Shown: positions 53,971 through 63,751, counted from the first letter of the stretch. The stretch: DNA of 64,000 nt from Clostridia bacterium (GCA_017620395.1 JAFZQJ010000003.1:36994-100993), one strand, 5' to 3'. Numbers and translations are program-made. The notes: generated from the sequence alone by a model not told the origin.

Positions 53971-54594
53971 TTAGCTGTTTTTCATGATGACGCTCTCGCA
54001 TACGTTCGCCACGTGCTCGCACGCGTCGCAGCATTTCTCGAGGCGTTCGTAGCAGTAGGTCAGCGGCAGGAGCTTGGTCGCGTCGGCGCACTCGGCGTAG
54101 AGCGAGTGCATGCTCTCGACGTAGAGCTTGTCGCCCTCCTCCTCCATGCTGTTGACGTCGATGATGAGGGCGCCGATGCGCTCGGACTTGCGGAACTTCG
54201 GGAACTCCTCCATAACGTCGCGCAGGGTGCGGCAGCACATGGCGATGATTTTGGTGAAGCGCTGCGCCGCGGGCGGCACCTCGGTCATGTTATACATGTA
54301 TATGCGCAGGTAGACGTCCTCTATGCAGTCGACGACCTCGTCGATCTCGCTGGCGAGGTGCGCGATGTCCTCGCGCTCGATGGGCGGGACGAACTCGCGC
54401 GAGAGGTTGTCGATGATCTCATGCTTGACGTGGTCGGCCCGGTTCTCGATGACGTGCAGGCGCGTGCGCGTTTCCTCGACCTTGTCGGGGTGGAAGTCGG
54501 TGATCTCCGCTTCGAGCAGCTCCGCCGCGTCCACCGCGCAGACGGTCATATCGTAGAACGCGCGGAAGTAATCAAAACCTTTTTTTCTTGCCAT
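53971..54594 (-). CDS. DUF47 (PhoU-like) phosphate transport accessory protein
   Basis: The 207-residue all-helical protein belongs to the DUF47/PhoU-like family found next to PiT transporters. Signature segments are HVIENRADHVKHEIIDNLSR, with metal-binding Asp/Glu residues, and FVPPIEREDIAHLASEIDEV near residues 68-88. The partner gene lies 43 bases upstream on the same strand. It probably regulates phosphate uptake by binding the transporter from the cytosol. An H element is placed right behind its stop. Confidence 0.92.
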   Translation of the reverse strand: MARKKGFDYFRAFYDMTVCAVDAAELLEAEITDFHPDKVEETRTRLHVIENRADHVKHEIIDNLSREFVPPIEREDIAHLASEIDEVVDCIEDVYLRIYMYNMTEVPPAAQRFTKIIAMCCRTLRDVMEEFPKFRKSERIGALIIDVNSMEEEGDKLYVESMHSLYAECADATKLLPLTYCYERLEKCCDACEHVANVCESVIMKNS

Positions 54595-54637
54595 AGCTTC
54601 CTCCTAAAACGTCGCCTTTGAGGCGAGGGCGTATCAC

Positions 54638-55693
54638 TTAAAATATACGAAGCGCGAGCCAGGTCAGCGCGTAGCCGATGGCGCCGCAGAACGGAAAGAC
54701 GATGAACCACGAATATATAAGGCGCTTTGAAAGCCCCCAGTTGACGTTGGTCAGACGCTTCGACGCGCCGGTGCCCATGATGGCGGCGGTCTTCGCGTGG
54801 GTGGTGCTGATGGGAAGTCCGGTCAGGGTGGCGATCAGCACGCAGGTCGCGCCCGCGAAGTCCGCGGAGAACGCCTCATAGCGCTCCATCTTGACCATAT
54901 CCATACCGACGGACTTGATTATGCGCGTGCTGCAGAACGCCGAGCCGATACCCATCACAAGCGCGACGGCGAGCATCATCCAGTACGGGACGGCGGTTTC
55001 GGAGGCGCTCTCGCCCCTCATCATGCAGGCGGCGATAAACATTATCGCGATGAACTTCTGACCGTCCTGCGCGCCGTGCATGAAGGACATGAACGCGCCG
55101 GAGCCGATCTGCGCCAGCTTGAACGGGCGGTCGTATTTGCGCCTGTCCGCGCGGCGGAAGAGGAATCCGATGACGCGGGTGTAGAGGATGCCGAGCCCCG
55201 CGCCGACGACTATCGAAACGGCGAGGCCGTAAAGCACCTTTTGCCACTCGCCGAAGTTTATCGCCCTGAAGCTGCCGACGGCGGCGATAGCCGCGCCGGA
55301 GATGCCGGCGATGAGCGAATGGCTCTGGCTGCTCGGCAGTCCGAACGCCCAGGCGACTACCGCCCAGACGACGACGGCGACGAGTCCGGCGCAGAGCGCG
55401 ACCATCGAGACGTGCTTATCCGGACCGAAATCCAGCATATTCGCCATCGTGCTGACGACGGCGGGGGTGATTATGCTCATCACGAAGACGCCGAGGAAAT
55501 CGAAAAACGCGGACATCAAAAGCGCCGCGCGCGGCCGCATACAGCGGCTCGAAACGCAGGTCGCGATCGAATTCGGCGCGTCCGTCCAGCCGTTGACGAA
55601 GACGCCCGCGAGCGTCAGCAGCACCGCGATGAGCAGCACCGGATTCGTGAACATCGTATTCAGGAAGTCGCCCGAAGGCAGCCATGAACCCAT
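54638..55693 (-). CDS. Low-affinity inorganic phosphate transporter (PiT family)
   Basis: The 351-residue protein has about ten membrane helices and the inverted repeat of PiT proteins. The first signature is GVFVNGWTDAPNSIATCVSS and the second PISTTHAKTAAIMGTGAS. It moves phosphate, or metal phosphate, with H+ or Na+. The ATG at 55693 is chosen because the hydrophobic core begins right after it (MGSWLPSGDFLNTMF) and AAGGAAAAAAGG lies upstream; a longer frame adds a basic, unrelated N-terminus. It forms a pair with the DUF47 gene. Confidence 0.93.
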   Translation of the reverse strand: MGSWLPSGDFLNTMFTNPVLLIAVLLTLAGVFVNGWTDAPNSIATCVSSRCMRPRAALLMSAFFDFLGVFVMSIITPAVVSTMANMLDFGPDKHVSMVALCAGLVAVVVWAVVAWAFGLPSSQSHSLIAGISGAAIAAVGSFRAINFGEWQKVLYGLAVSIVVGAGLGILYTRVIGFLFRRADRRKYDRPFKLAQIGSGAFMSFMHGAQDGQKFIAIMFIAACMMRGESASETAVPYWMMLAVALVMGIGSAFCSTRIIKSVGMDMVKMERYEAFSADFAGATCVLIATLTGLPISTTHAKTAAIMGTGASKRLTNVNWGLSKRLIYSWFIVFPFCGAIGYALTWLALRIF

Positions 55694-55894
55694 AAGCCTT
55701 TTTTCCTTCTCTTTTCGCGTTTTGCCGGCGCGGAACGACGCCGCGCCGCAATCCCTTATGTTAATGATACCATACAACCGCCGCAATTTCAAGGGGAAAT
55801 TCGACCGGGGGCGCGCCGCGGCGCGTTTTTTCGGCAAAAACCGCGGGGCGCGCGCGGACAAGACCGGTTAAGTCGGATTTTCGACAAAAAAGTG

Positions 55895-55922
55895 TTGACA
55901 ATTCTGATTTTTCGGTTATAAT
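55895..55922 (+). promoter_or_regulatory. Promoter of tRNA-Gln
   Basis: TTGACA (55895-55900) and TATAAT (55917-55922), both perfect, are 16 bases apart and end 30 bases before the mature tRNA. Confidence 0.92.
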
Positions 55923-55952
55923 ATAACTTGCGTTCGAAAAAAGGCGCGGTAT

Positions 55953-56026
55953 TGCCGAATTGTGTAATGGTAGCACGACAGACTCTGACTCTGTTTGTCT
56001 GGGTTCGAATCCTAGTTCGGCAACCA
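55953..56026 (+). tRNA. tRNA-Gln (anticodon CTG)
   Basis: The cloverleaf is complete. The acceptor stem TGCCGAA/TTCGGCA is followed by the discriminator A and an encoded CCA. The D-arm contains TAATGGTAGCA, the anticodon arm is ACAGA-CTCTGAC-TCTGT with CTG at the anticodon position, and the T-arm contains GGTTCGAATCC. It reads CAG codons. It stands alone with its own promoter and terminator. Confidence 0.96.
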
Positions 56027-56027
56027 G

Positions 56028-56057
56028 AAAAAGCACCCCTTGCGGGGTGCTTTTTTT
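56028..56057 (+). terminator. Terminator of tRNA-Gln
   Basis: AAAAAGCACCCC pairs with GGGGTGCTTTTT around TTGC, followed by more T. It starts two bases after the CCA end. Confidence 0.95.
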
Positions 56058-56078
56058 ATGCGGAAGTCATGCCGCGGC

Positions 56079-57872
56079 TCACACGGTTATTATCAGGTTG
56101 TTCGTATTCATAGTCGAGGTGTAGGAGATGTCCTTCGCGGCGGCCATGACGGTGCGGATGCCGACGCCCTTCTCCGGATTCTCCGGATCGTACTCCCACT
56201 TCTCCGCCTTCTCCTTGAAGTTGAAAAGCACGCAGTCGTCGCGCAGGCGCAGGACGGGCGCGCCGTCCTTGACTATCACGCGTACCGCGAGGTTATGCGG
56301 TTTGCCGTCCTTAGTGAAGCCGTGTTTGATGACGTTGACCGCCATCTCCTCCGCGCAGAGCGCGAGGCGGTTGGCGGTCTTCGCGTCCACGCCGCGGTCG
56401 GCGCAGAAGCCGGCGAGGCGTTCCGCGAAGGCGGCGGACTCCTCCACCGTCTGCGGCGAGGCCTCTATAAGATCCCCGTCCGGCACGCCGAAGCCGCGCG
56501 GCAGGAACATATACGCCTCCGCGCCGCTCCTGCTCTTATTCCTGAAGGCAAATGCGCTTATCAATATCAGCGCGCTGAGCAGCGCCTGCCCTATCGGGAA
56601 GGCGAGCCAGACGCCCGTTATGCCCATAAACGAACTGAGCGCGTAAGCCGCGGCCGCGGGGAGCGCGACCTCGATGCCGATATTCACGAGGTTGGACGCC
56701 CAGACGCGCGAAAGCGCCTGCAGATAGCCCGCGGCCGATACGTTGAACGCGAGGAACGGCAGGCAGCACGCGTAACAGCGCAGCGCCGACGTCGCCATAT
56801 CCCGCGTCGCCCCCGCCTCCGGTATGAACACCGCGGCGATGAACGGCGAAACGCAGAACACCGCGGCCGCAAGCGCGGTCACGCCGATCACTATATCCTT
56901 CACGGCGGTCGAGAACACGGTCTTCAGCCCGCGCGTATTCTGTTCGCCGACCATTATGCCGCTCATCATCAGCACCGCGCCGCCTATCCCCCAGCCGAGC
57001 GAGCCGAGCGCGAAGGAACTGCCGGTGCCCGCGGAGAGCGCGGTCACGCCCGCGTCTCCGGCGATGCGGAGCACGAGCGCGTTCAGCAGTATCGGGAGCA
57101 GGGCGCGGCCGAGCATACAGACCGCGCGCGGAGCGCCGTCCTTCAGCAGCGGCGCAATATTCTTCGCCCGCATCTCCTTCGCGGAGTAGCGGAGCGATCT
57201 CTTCTTTTTGCCCGCGAAGTGCAGGAGCACTACTGCGAGGGCGGCGTAATGGCCTATCGCGCTCGCCAGTCCCATTCCGAACATCCCGCCGTCGAATACG
57301 AATATGTTGAGCAGGTCGCCCGCTATATCCACGGCGGCGCTGACGACGCTTGCGACCTTCGGGAGCGTCGCGGCTCCGTCAAGCTGCAGCATCGGAGTCA
57401 GCACGACAAACATTATGAAGCCCGGCGCGCCGATGAATATGCCGCGCAGGTAAACGACGGTGTCGGAAAAGACCTCCGCGCTCGCCGCCTTCGCGCCGAA
57501 AAGTCCCGCGAGCCCCTCCGTGAAAACGAGTCCGCCGACGCAGAACAGCGCGGAAAGCGCGACGCCGAGCGTTACGGTCAGCGAGTAAACGCCGGAAAGC
57601 CCCTTCGGATCGCCGCGGCCGACGGCCTTCGTCATCATATTGATGCTGCCGACCATCAGAATGCCGCTGATTATCGAGGCGATGCTGAAATACGGGCCGC
57701 CGAGGCCGAACGCCGCGAGCGCTCCCGCGCCGAGGAACCGCCCCGTCAGCATGGAGTCTATTATCGCGGTCAGCGCTCCCGTCAGCTCCGCTATGAGCAG
57801 CGTTACCATCGCGCTCTGGAAGAGCTTAGCCGTCATCGCTTTATCCGCTTTGTCAACGCCCGTTCGCGCCAT
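56079..57872 (-). CDS. MATE transporter fused to an RsbW-like ATPase domain
   Basis: Residues 1-450 form a 12-helix MATE exporter (VTLLIAELTGALTAIIDSML, FGLGGPYFSIASIISGILM), which would use an ion gradient to expel small molecules. Residues about 465-597 form a GHKL ATPase like the anti-sigma kinases RsbW/SpoIIAB. The N box reads LALCAEEMAVNVIKHGF, the G1 region LRDDCVLFNF, and the G2 region GVGIRTVMAA. The ATG at 57872 was chosen over an upstream TTG because the TTG overlaps the HD gene's stop and lacks a site, while AAAGG lies ten bases before the ATG. It is downstream of the HD gene. The fusion suggests phosphorylation- or nucleotide-dependent control of export; that is inference. Confidence 0.88.
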   Translation of the reverse strand: MARTGVDKADKAMTAKLFQSAMVTLLIAELTGALTAIIDSMLTGRFLGAGALAAFGLGGPYFSIASIISGILMVGSINMMTKAVGRGDPKGLSGVYSLTVTLGVALSALFCVGGLVFTEGLAGLFGAKAASAEVFSDTVVYLRGIFIGAPGFIMFVVLTPMLQLDGAATLPKVASVVSAAVDIAGDLLNIFVFDGGMFGMGLASAIGHYAALAVVLLHFAGKKKRSLRYSAKEMRAKNIAPLLKDGAPRAVCMLGRALLPILLNALVLRIAGDAGVTALSAGTGSSFALGSLGWGIGGAVLMMSGIMVGEQNTRGLKTVFSTAVKDIVIGVTALAAAVFCVSPFIAAVFIPEAGATRDMATSALRCYACCLPFLAFNVSAAGYLQALSRVWASNLVNIGIEVALPAAAAYALSSFMGITGVWLAFPIGQALLSALILISAFAFRNKSRSGAEAYMFLPRGFGVPDGDLIEASPQTVEESAAFAERLAGFCADRGVDAKTANRLALCAEEMAVNVIKHGFTKDGKPHNLAVRVIVKDGAPVLRLRDDCVLFNFKEKAEKWEYDPENPEKGVGIRTVMAAAKDISYTSTMNTNNLIITV

Positions 57873-57907
57873 GCGTCCGCCGCCTTTCTTTCGTTGTTCC
57901 GATCGGG

Positions 57908-58774
57908 TCAAAGCTCCCTGATAAGCACCTTTTTCTGCGAAATGCTATGAGGCGTGCGCCCTATGACCGCGGCGCGGCATTCGTCGAGCGTAGCCTGCAT
58001 CTTGACGGCCATCTTCTTTATCTCTTCAAAAATGCCCGCGTCGGAGGAATCGACGGCCAGCGTGAACGCGTCTTCGGTTATCTCAAGCCCGTGCACCGCG
58101 CGGTGCATATTGAAAGAAAGTATGTTCGCGACCTCCTTGTCGCCGTAAAGCAGCGGCGAGTTGCGGTCGGAGGCGACGTCGATCTCGTCCGCGAGGCGTA
58201 TCAGCGCCGCGAGGTATGGCAGGCAGACCGTGTTCCCGTTCGGCATTTTCAGCGCGACGGGGTATTCGGCTTCGTCCTTCAGGTCGGTGCGGCGGTGTCC
58301 GAGCGCGATCTCCGCGACCGCGCGCAGGTGCTCCTGCGACGGCAGCTCGAAGAGATCGGCGTATTTCCTGATGAAAAACCAGGAGTATTGGTGATGATAC
58401 GCGCGTATGGTGTTTTTTATATCGTCCGGATTGTTGGCGTCGAAAAAGTCGCCGAACTCCATCTCGCGCGAGAACTCCTCATAGTCCTTTTTCGTCACTC
58501 CCATGCCGGTGTCGTGGAAGTAGCAGCCCATCAGCAGCGAATATATCTCGTCGGCGTTCAGCGCGTCGATCCCGTCGCCGATGAGCCTGTTGCAGAAGTT
58601 GATGACGGTCAGCGAGTGGAGCTCCGAGTGGTCAGTGTAGTCCGGGAAGATGAGCTTGTAGTTCGACAGTATGCGCTGCAGGCAGAAGACCGCGTCCGTG
58701 AAGCGCTTGTGAAGCTCCGGATCGAGCGCTTTCAGCCTGCGCTCCATCGCGAAGTCGTGCTTGTACTCATCCAT
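57908..58774 (-). CDS. HD-domain metal-dependent phosphohydrolase-like protein
   Basis: The 288-residue protein carries an HD domain. The metal-binding His/Asp are in DHSELHSLTVINFCNRLI and GCYFHDTGMGVTKKDYEEF, with a later His cluster in IRAYHHQYSWFFIRKY and EIALGHRRTDL. This order fits nucleotide phosphohydrolases or a cyclic-dinucleotide phosphodiesterase relative, but no GYP motif is present. AGGAGGAAGACG precedes the ATG. The MATE-ATPase gene follows 35 bases later on the same strand, so the pair is probably an operon. The substrate is unknown. Confidence 0.82.
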   Translation of the reverse strand: MDEYKHDFAMERRLKALDPELHKRFTDAVFCLQRILSNYKLIFPDYTDHSELHSLTVINFCNRLIGDGIDALNADEIYSLLMGCYFHDTGMGVTKKDYEEFSREMEFGDFFDANNPDDIKNTIRAYHHQYSWFFIRKYADLFELPSQEHLRAVAEIALGHRRTDLKDEAEYPVALKMPNGNTVCLPYLAALIRLADEIDVASDRNSPLLYGDKEVANILSFNMHRAVHGLEITEDAFTLAVDSSDAGIFEEIKKMAVKMQATLDECRAAVIGRTPHSISQKKVLIREL

Positions 58775-58886
58775 TCGTCTTCCTCCTCCCGCGGCGGATT
58801 TAAGTTTACGGTATGATTATACCATTATTGTAAGGCGCCGTCAATGAGATTTATATCGCCGCGCCTGCCGACCCGAGCGGAGTAAA

Positions 58887-58976
58887 GCGAGTCAAAGGAT
58901 CTCACACAGCGCAGCGGGCAGGTCTGTCATCCTGAGCCCGCAGGGCGAAGGAGCACCCAAGCGAACGCAGGGCGTC
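58887..58976. repeat. Partial TGTCATCCTGAG repeats next to the MITE-like element
   Basis: Half-palindromes (GGTCTGTCATCCTGAG at 58920) precede the complete element. The same GGTCTGTCATCCTGAG sequence directly abuts copy A at 25480, so both insertions lie next to older repeat copies. Confidence 0.6.
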
Positions 58977-59164
58977 TGTCATCCTGAGCGGAGGCGAAGC
59001 CGGAGTCGAAGGATCTTAAAGACGAGGTCGTGTTAATAATAAAAGTGTGTATTCGGAGCAGCCGTTAATGCTCATACTCCGAATACACACTTTTTCTATT
59101 ACAACGCCGTTCCCTTCAGGATCCTTCGACTGCGCTCCCTGCGGTCGCTCCGCTCAGGATGACA
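58977..59164. mobile_element. MITE-like element, copy B
   Basis: The element is 188 bp with the same TGTCATCCTGAGCGGAGGCG ends and central AAAGTGTGTATTCGGA-type inverted repeat as copy A at 25484; in copy B the central repeat is AAAGTGTGTATTCGGAG. The inner flanks TCTTAAAGACGAGGTCGTGT are shared. It explains most of the 532-base gap between the HD and YwaF genes. Confidence 0.75.
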
Positions 59165-59186
59165 CGAACACGGCTTGCTGCGTGAG

Positions 59187-59215
59187 TGCGCGGACGAGCA
59201 ATGCTCGTCCCTACG
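59187..59215. repeat. GACGAGCAATGCTCGTC palindrome
   Basis: TGCGCGGACGAGC-AA-TGCTCGTCCCTACG is identical in its palindromic core to the copies at 33111 and 53673, and all lie in the same orientation. It is 22 bases after MITE-like copy B. Confidence 0.75.
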
Positions 59216-59306
59216 GGTGACGAACGCGGCGCGGGCGCGAAAATCACTGTTCCCTTTCCGCGCAAACCGTGTTATAATACACTTATAAACTCAACGGGGG
59301 CGCGGT

Positions 59307-60125
59307 ATGAACTACAGCTTCTTTGACTACAAGTACAACATCGAGGGGTTCGATTCCGACTTTTTCTCCACCGAGCACATCATCTTCATCGCGCTGGCGT
59401 ACGTACTCACGCTGCTGCTCTGTTGGGTCTTCCGCAGGGCGCGGCACGAGCGCATCGACATCGGGCTGAAGGTGCTTTCGATAGCGATGGTGCTGCTCGA
59501 AGCGACGAAGATAACGTGGGAAAGCTATTACGATATAACCACGGGGCGCGGCTTCAACCGGTACGGCCTGCTGCCGATATACACCTGCTCGCTTTTCATC
59601 TACGCGCTGCTCGTCGCCGCCTGGACGAAGGGCAAGCCGCGGGAGTACTGCCTGAGCTTCATCACGACGATAAGCCTGCTCTACGGCGCGGTCGGCGTCG
59701 TCTACTGCAACGGGCTGAACTTCTACCCGTTCTGGACTTTCGGCGCGTTTTATTCGATGTTCTTCCACACGACGATGTTCGCGACCGGCGTCTTCCTGCT
59801 CGCGACGCGGTATAAGGCGCTCGAGTGGAAGGATTCGCTCCGCGCCATGGTGCCGGTGCTGATCCTCGCGGCTGTCGCGATACCGGTCAACCACTTCCTC
59901 GGTTCCGACTATATGATGATATACAGCGGCAGCGGAGTGCCGTTTTACGAAGGCCTCGCCGCCTCCCTCGCGGAGAAGGGATTGCGCTTCGTCTACACCG
60001 GCATAATGCTCGCCACGCATATCCCGCTCGCCCTGCTCGTCATCGCGCTCTATAAGCTCGCGAAAGCGGCGAACGCGAAGGCGTGCGGAGGCGAAGCCGC
60101 CGGCGTTCACGAAGCGAACTCATAA
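59307..60125 (+). CDS. YwaF-family integral membrane protein
   Basis: The 272-residue protein has seven hydrophobic segments. It matches the TIGR02206/YwaF family: the opening FDSDFFSTEHIIFIALAYVL, then ITWESYYDITTG, LLPIYTCSLFIYALL and FHTTMFATGVFLL. The family has conserved polar residues within helices and no proven function. TATAAT at 59273-59278 is a likely -10. A weak GGGGGCG ribosome site precedes the ATG. The C-terminal 15 residues are hydrophilic and variable. Confidence 0.87.
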   Translation: MNYSFFDYKYNIEGFDSDFFSTEHIIFIALAYVLTLLLCWVFRRARHERIDIGLKVLSIAMVLLEATKITWESYYDITTGRGFNRYGLLPIYTCSLFIYALLVAAWTKGKPREYCLSFITTISLLYGAVGVVYCNGLNFYPFWTFGAFYSMFFHTTMFATGVFLLATRYKALEWKDSLRAMVPVLILAAVAIPVNHFLGSDYMMIYSGSGVPFYEGLAASLAEKGLRFVYTGIMLATHIPLALLVIALYKLAKAANAKACGGEAAGVHEANS

Positions 60126-60171
60126 CCCGCGCAAAGCGCGATCATAGCTCTGAACCGTAAACTTATGAGCG

Positions 60172-60202
60172 AAAACCGCTTCCCTGTAGGGAAGCGGTTT
60201 TT
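60172..60202 (+). terminator. Terminator after the YwaF gene
   Basis: AAAACCGCTTCCC pairs with GGGAAGCGGTTTT around TGTA, with a T tail. A flanking CTCTGAACCGTAAACTTATGAG / CTGAACTC-type segment adds partial outer pairing. Confidence 0.9.
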
Positions 60203-60333
60203 GAGTTCAGAGTTTACAACTGTGACGCGGCTTCGCCGCGGTTATGAGCCCGCCTGCGGCGGGCGCTTACGCCGCTTCGCGGCTACACCTCATCCGCCCC
60301 TTCGGGGCACCTTCCCCTCAAGGGGAAGGCTTT

Positions 60334-61023
60334 TCACGCGCTCACTCCGCTGAAATTGCCCTTGCGGTACTCTTCCGCGATGGTGTGGTAGATCAGGTCG
60401 TAGCCCTTCTCGTTCGGGTGGATGCCGTCGCTGGAGATCAGGCGCTCGTAATGCCTATCCTGCAGGAAGACCGAACGTATGTCGATCAGCTTGACGTCCA
60501 GCTCCTTGGCGAGCTCGACGACCTTGAGGTTATACATCTCCTGCCAGCGGTAGATGGTATGCGTGCCGCCGAGCCATTTCAGTATGTTCTCGCCGTTCTT
60601 GTCGCGGCTTATCCAGCGGAAGTACCGCTCCGCGACGATCGGCGGGAAGGTCAGTATCACGAGGTTGCCGCCGGCGTTGACGATCAGCTCGATCAGGCGG
60701 CGGTAAGCCTTCTCGAAAACGCCGCAGGGCGTTTTACATTCGTGCTCGCCCTCCGGATCGTCCGAAACGCGCTGCCAGTCGAAGTCGCAGTCGTTGCCGC
60801 CAAGCTCGAGGAATACGCTGTCGTACTGCCCGAGCTCCGCGCTGTGCCGCTGCACGACGGGCAGCGCCTTCGCGAGCGTGCAGCCGAAGCAAGCGTAGTT
60901 TTTCACCTCGAGCTCCTCGCCGGTCAGCCCGACGACGTCCGGTTTGATTATCTTATACTTGCCCTCGTCCGGCAGGGCGACGCCCTTGCCGATCGAATCG
61001 CCGAAAATACATATCTTTTTCAT
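60334..61023 (-). CDS. SGNH/GDSL hydrolase (esterase)
   Basis: The 229-residue protein is a single SGNH hydrolase domain. Block I is ICIFGDSIGKGVALPDEGK with the nucleophilic Ser, block III is LELGGNDCDFDW with the Asn, and block V is SSDGIHPNEKGYDLIYHTI with the catalytic Asp and His. There is no signal peptide, so it is cytosolic. Substrates in this family include acetylated sugars and lipids; none can be assigned. GAGAGGTG lies eight bases before the ATG. The gene is 69 bases downstream of the HAAS membrane protein on the same strand. Confidence 0.9.
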   Translation of the reverse strand: MKKICIFGDSIGKGVALPDEGKYKIIKPDVVGLTGEELEVKNYACFGCTLAKALPVVQRHSAELGQYDSVFLELGGNDCDFDWQRVSDDPEGEHECKTPCGVFEKAYRRLIELIVNAGGNLVILTFPPIVAERYFRWISRDKNGENILKWLGGTHTIYRWQEMYNLKVVELAKELDVKLIDIRSVFLQDRHYERLISSDGIHPNEKGYDLIYHTIAEEYRKGNFSGVSA

Positions 61024-61092
61024 AAGTAAGCACCTCTCTTGAGGAACGAACGCGGGATCTCCCGCAGTCTGGTTTTCCCTGTTTTGCCGCGG

Positions 61093-61878
61093 TCATTCTC
61101 TGCGCCTGCGGCGCAGCTCCGCGAAGTATATGGCGAACGCCACGATGACAAGGTAGAGCACGTAGACGAGCCAGGCGACGTTCCACGCGCCGGTGAAAAC
61201 GGAGAACGCCAGGAAGATTATCGTCGTCACAAGGAAGCCGAGCCCGACCAGCTCCCACCAGAACGCCTTCGTCCCGCGGGCAAAGAGCATCGTATCCGCG
61301 GTAAGCCAGAGCGCCGCGATAAGCAGCGCGACAAGCCAGCCTCTGCCCCACCAGTCCGCGCCGAAAAGCACCTTCGCGCCCAGACACGGCAGCACAAAGA
61401 GCAGCGGCACGAGCGACAGGAATATTCCGCCGAACGCCGAACGCGTCAGCACGCTGAAGCCGAAGGAACGCGCATAGTTATACAGCTTCACGGCGACGTA
61501 AACGACGTAGACGAACGAGCCGGCGACCATCAGCAGCCACGTCTTGTCGAAGCTCCCGAAGGTCACGAGGCTGAGGAAAAGATAAACGCATGTCAGCGCC
61601 AGCATGAACGCCGCGCTGAATGTCAGCAGTCCGATCAGCATACGCCTCAGCGCACCCATCGAGCTGCCGACTTCCGCTTCACGCACAGCGGCGGTGCAGT
61701 CGTTCATCAGCTCGCGCGCCTGCCGCGCCGCCTCGCTTTCATCGACTCCGGATGCCGTCAGATCGTCGTATTTGTCACACATCATCGAATACAGCTCGTC
61801 GCGCAGGTCGGTTATCTCCTTCGTTTTCGGATAGCGGCGGAACTTGCGCCACGCGTATTTTTTCAACTCTTCTCTCAT
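61093..61878 (-). CDS. HAAS-domain (DUF1700-like) membrane protein
   Basis: The 261-residue protein starts with a helical HAAS-type cytosolic domain of about 70 residues (KFRRYPKTKEITDLRDELYS, DESEAARQARELMNDC). About six membrane segments follow, and the protein ends in a charged tail (AELRRRRRE). HAAS/DUF1700 proteins are encoded next to PadR regulators and are thought to sense or act at the membrane. Here the start overlaps the padR-type gene by four bases (ATGA), so the two are translationally coupled. No function is proven. Confidence 0.83.
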   Translation of the reverse strand: MREELKKYAWRKFRRYPKTKEITDLRDELYSMMCDKYDDLTASGVDESEAARQARELMNDCTAAVREAEVGSSMGALRRMLIGLLTFSAAFMLALTCVYLFLSLVTFGSFDKTWLLMVAGSFVYVVYVAVKLYNYARSFGFSVLTRSAFGGIFLSLVPLLFVLPCLGAKVLFGADWWGRGWLVALLIAALWLTADTMLFARGTKAFWWELVGLGFLVTTIIFLAFSVFTGAWNVAWLVYVLYLVIVAFAIYFAELRRRRRE

Positions 61879-62213
61879 TTTCCGTCGCCTCCTATCAGTT
61901 TATTCAATATCACGTTCAACTCGCGCCATTCGCGCGATTTCCGCTCGTGGTACTCCCTGCCCGCGGCGGTGATGGAGTAGTATTTGCGGCGTGCGCCGCC
62001 GTCCTCCTCCGCGCCCCAGTAGGTCGTGATGAGGCCGTCCTTCTCCATCCGCTTGAAGGCGGTGTATATCGTGGCGTCCTTGATGTCGATCATGCCCTCG
62101 CCCGCTTCGAGTATTCGCTTGAGGATCTCGTAGCCGTAGGAGTCGCCGCCGCGCAGGATCGCGAGGATCACCGTTTCGGTGTGTCCGCGCAGCACTTCGC
62201 CGGAATAGGTCAA
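61875..62213 (-). CDS. PadR-family transcriptional regulator
   Basis: The 112-residue protein is a winged-helix PadR regulator: LRGHTETVILAILRGGDSYG, then YEILKRILEAGEGMI, the recognition segment IKDATIYTAFKRMEKDGLIT, and the wing GARRKYYSITAAGREYH. The start is TTG at 62213, eight bases after AAGGGGG. It lies in an operon with the HAAS membrane protein, the usual genetic partner. A direct repeat around the transcription start (62238-62262) is a candidate site for self-control. Confidence 0.92.
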   Translation of the reverse strand: MTYSGEVLRGHTETVILAILRGGDSYGYEILKRILEAGEGMIDIKDATIYTAFKRMEKDGLITTYWGAEEDGGARRKYYSITAAGREYHERKSREWRELNVILNKLIGGDGK

Positions 62214-62237
62214 CTTCGCCGCCCCCTTGTCCTGTGT

Positions 62238-62295
62238 TTAGGTATCTAACGTGATTAGGTATTATTATAATAGCATCGGTTTTGCGTTTTGTCAA
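62238..62295 (-). promoter_or_regulatory. Promoter and candidate operator of the padR-type operon
   Basis: On the minus strand TTGACA (62295-62290) and TATTAT (62272-62267) are 17 bases apart. Just downstream the sequence ATACCTAA occurs twice (62262-62255 and 62245-62238), 17 bases apart, with a CTAA/TTAG dyad between. The position over the start site fits repression. Confidence 0.72.
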
Positions 62296-62387
62296 GAGGA
62301 AAAAATAAATTGAATGAATTGACAGCTCCGCCGCCGCGAATTGATCGCCGCGGCGATTATGAATTGCAGGCTCCGCTTGCGTGAACG

Positions 62388-62419
62388 AAAAAAACGGCTC
62401 CCTGACGGGGAGCCGTTTT
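62388..62419 (-). terminator. Terminator of the decarboxylase operon
   Basis: On the minus strand AAAACGGCTCCC pairs with GGGAGCCGTTTT, followed by a seven-base T run. The stem is the same as at 14492. An H element lies between this hairpin and the stop codon of the beta subunit gene. Confidence 0.92.
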
Positions 62420-62462
62420 GAACAATTCGAGCCGCAAGCGGTTCGCTGCATATTTATCACCG

Positions 62463-62565
62463 AAAAGCGAGGAGTTTTCGGATGATTTGCGGCGCGGAAA
62501 GCGCGAAGATTATGCTATTGCATATCGAGCGCGACAAGCCGCAAAGCGCCGAAAAGACCCGCTTT
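62463..62565 (-). repeat. H element copy 4: structured 3'-UTR repeat after the decarboxylase beta gene
   Basis: It starts seven bases after the stop codon at 62573. Its apical stem is GAT-ATGC/GCAT-ATC where copies 1-3 have GGC-AGGC/GCCT-GCC, so three pairs have changed on both sides. The outer three stems match copy 1. The loop is TATT as in copies 2 and 3. Confidence 0.85.
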
Positions 62566-62572
62566 GGTTCTC

Positions 62573-63751
<1,179 letters not shown>

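Noticed and set aside
55694..55861. Longer N-terminus of the phosphate transporter
   Set aside because: The added residues are basic and unlike the family, and the ATG at 55693 has its own ribosome site and starts the first membrane helix region.
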